A stretch of 5,039 nucleotides of DNA from Candidatus Falkowbacteria bacterium RIFCSPLOWO2_02_FULL_45_15 (GTDB lineage: Bacteria; Patescibacteriota; Patescibacteriia; Patescibacteriales; XYC2-FULL-47-12), in the NCBI GenBank assembly GCA_001777995.1, contig MFFV01000026.1:1-5039 (forward strand). Reading direction: 5' to 3'. Below, piece by piece: positions 4,876-5,039 of this stretch; position 1 is the first letter of the stretch, and each line of letters starts with the position of its first letter. The notes under the pieces were generated by a model. It was not told the origin of the DNA. It did no database searches and worked only from the letters and a program-made list of their open reading frames with translations. The position numbers and the translations under genes were made by a program.

Positions 4876-5039
4876 ATGATAGCGCTTATTATAATTTTTG
4901 TCGTTTTCTTTGCGCTGCTGGCTTGGCGGCGGCTGGATTTAGCGGCTGCTTTGATAATCGCGGCTTTGCCGGCGTACCAAATCAGATTTAATTTGGGATT
5001 TTTGCCGATGACATTGTTAGAAGCGATGATTTTAGTTTT
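4876..5039 (+). CDS. N-terminus of an O-antigen ligase/polymerase-like membrane protein (partial)
   Basis: The first 54 codons are present and the frame stays open to the window edge. The product begins MIALIIIFVVFFALLAWRRL, a membrane helix with positive charges after it. It continues with a second hydrophobic stretch, LAAALIIAALPAYQIRF, and then GFLPMTLLEAMILV. The order helix, AALPxYxIRF, then P-TLLE is what I recall at the start of O-antigen ligase/Wzy-like proteins in Parcubacteria genomes. Those proteins join or polymerise glycan units at the outer face of the membrane. The family's diagnostic periplasmic loop is beyond the window, so the call is tentative. The ATG at 4876 has no good Shine-Dalgarno (AGG 12 nt away, within a hairpin arm). 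It would complement the flippase on the left. Confidence 0.6.
   Translation, partial: MIALIIIFVVFFALLAWRRLDLAAALIIAALPAYQIRFNLGFLPMTLLEAMILV

Overview
The window looks like a chromosomal piece from a candidate-phyla-radiation (Patescibacteria, probably Parcubacteria-like) bacterium. This rests on the small secreted pilin of the type found next to T4SS and pilus genes in those genomes, the lack of Shine-Dalgarno sequences before nearly every start, short intergenic gaps filled with palindromic repeats, and a housekeeping set of short, lineage-divergent proteins. TGA is used as a stop (the flippase gene), so the recoded UGA=Gly lineages are unlikely. The taxon is inferred from gene character, not from a marker search.

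Layout. Positions 83-170 (minus) hold a complete tRNA-Leu(GAG) with encoded CCA. Positions 171-421 are noncoding and filled by a large nested imperfect inverted repeat (about 208-385). Four protein genes follow on the minus strand. Read in transcription order they are a Wzx-type polysaccharide flippase (4037-2598), an RluD-like 23S rRNA pseudouridine synthase (2601-1660, ATGA overlap with the flippase), a guanylate kinase homologue (1563-979) and ribosomal protein L19, rplS (805-422). rplS has its own strong-looking promoter (920-946) and a leader of about 100 nt with a hairpin. From 4038 to 4213 lies a divergent control region with a five-copy ATTAG motif array and an extended -10 promoter. 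This promoter serves the plus-strand pilin gene (4214-4642), which ends in a rho-independent terminator (4758-4790). The window closes with the first 54 codons of a membrane protein resembling O-antigen ligase/polymerases (4876 onward).

How the genes fit together. Two themes are mixed. Translation and nucleotide functions are L19, tRNA-Leu, the pseudouridine synthase and guanylate kinase. Cell-surface functions are the flippase, the pilin and the O-antigen-polymerase-like protein, which suggests that a surface-glycan and pilus locus lies to the right.

Most unusual content. (1) Hairpin families sit in nearly every intergenic gap. They include a two-hairpin module (CCC-N-CACACC stem followed by a TCCCGCA-type stem) present once at each end of the window, an inverted pair of 26-bp REP-like units just ahead of the kinase start, and other GC-rich palindromes. 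(2) The kinase has a Glu codon in place of the Walker A lysine. (3) An ATTAG array lies directly upstream of the pilin promoter. I see no CRISPR array, transposase, or clear multi-gene defence system.
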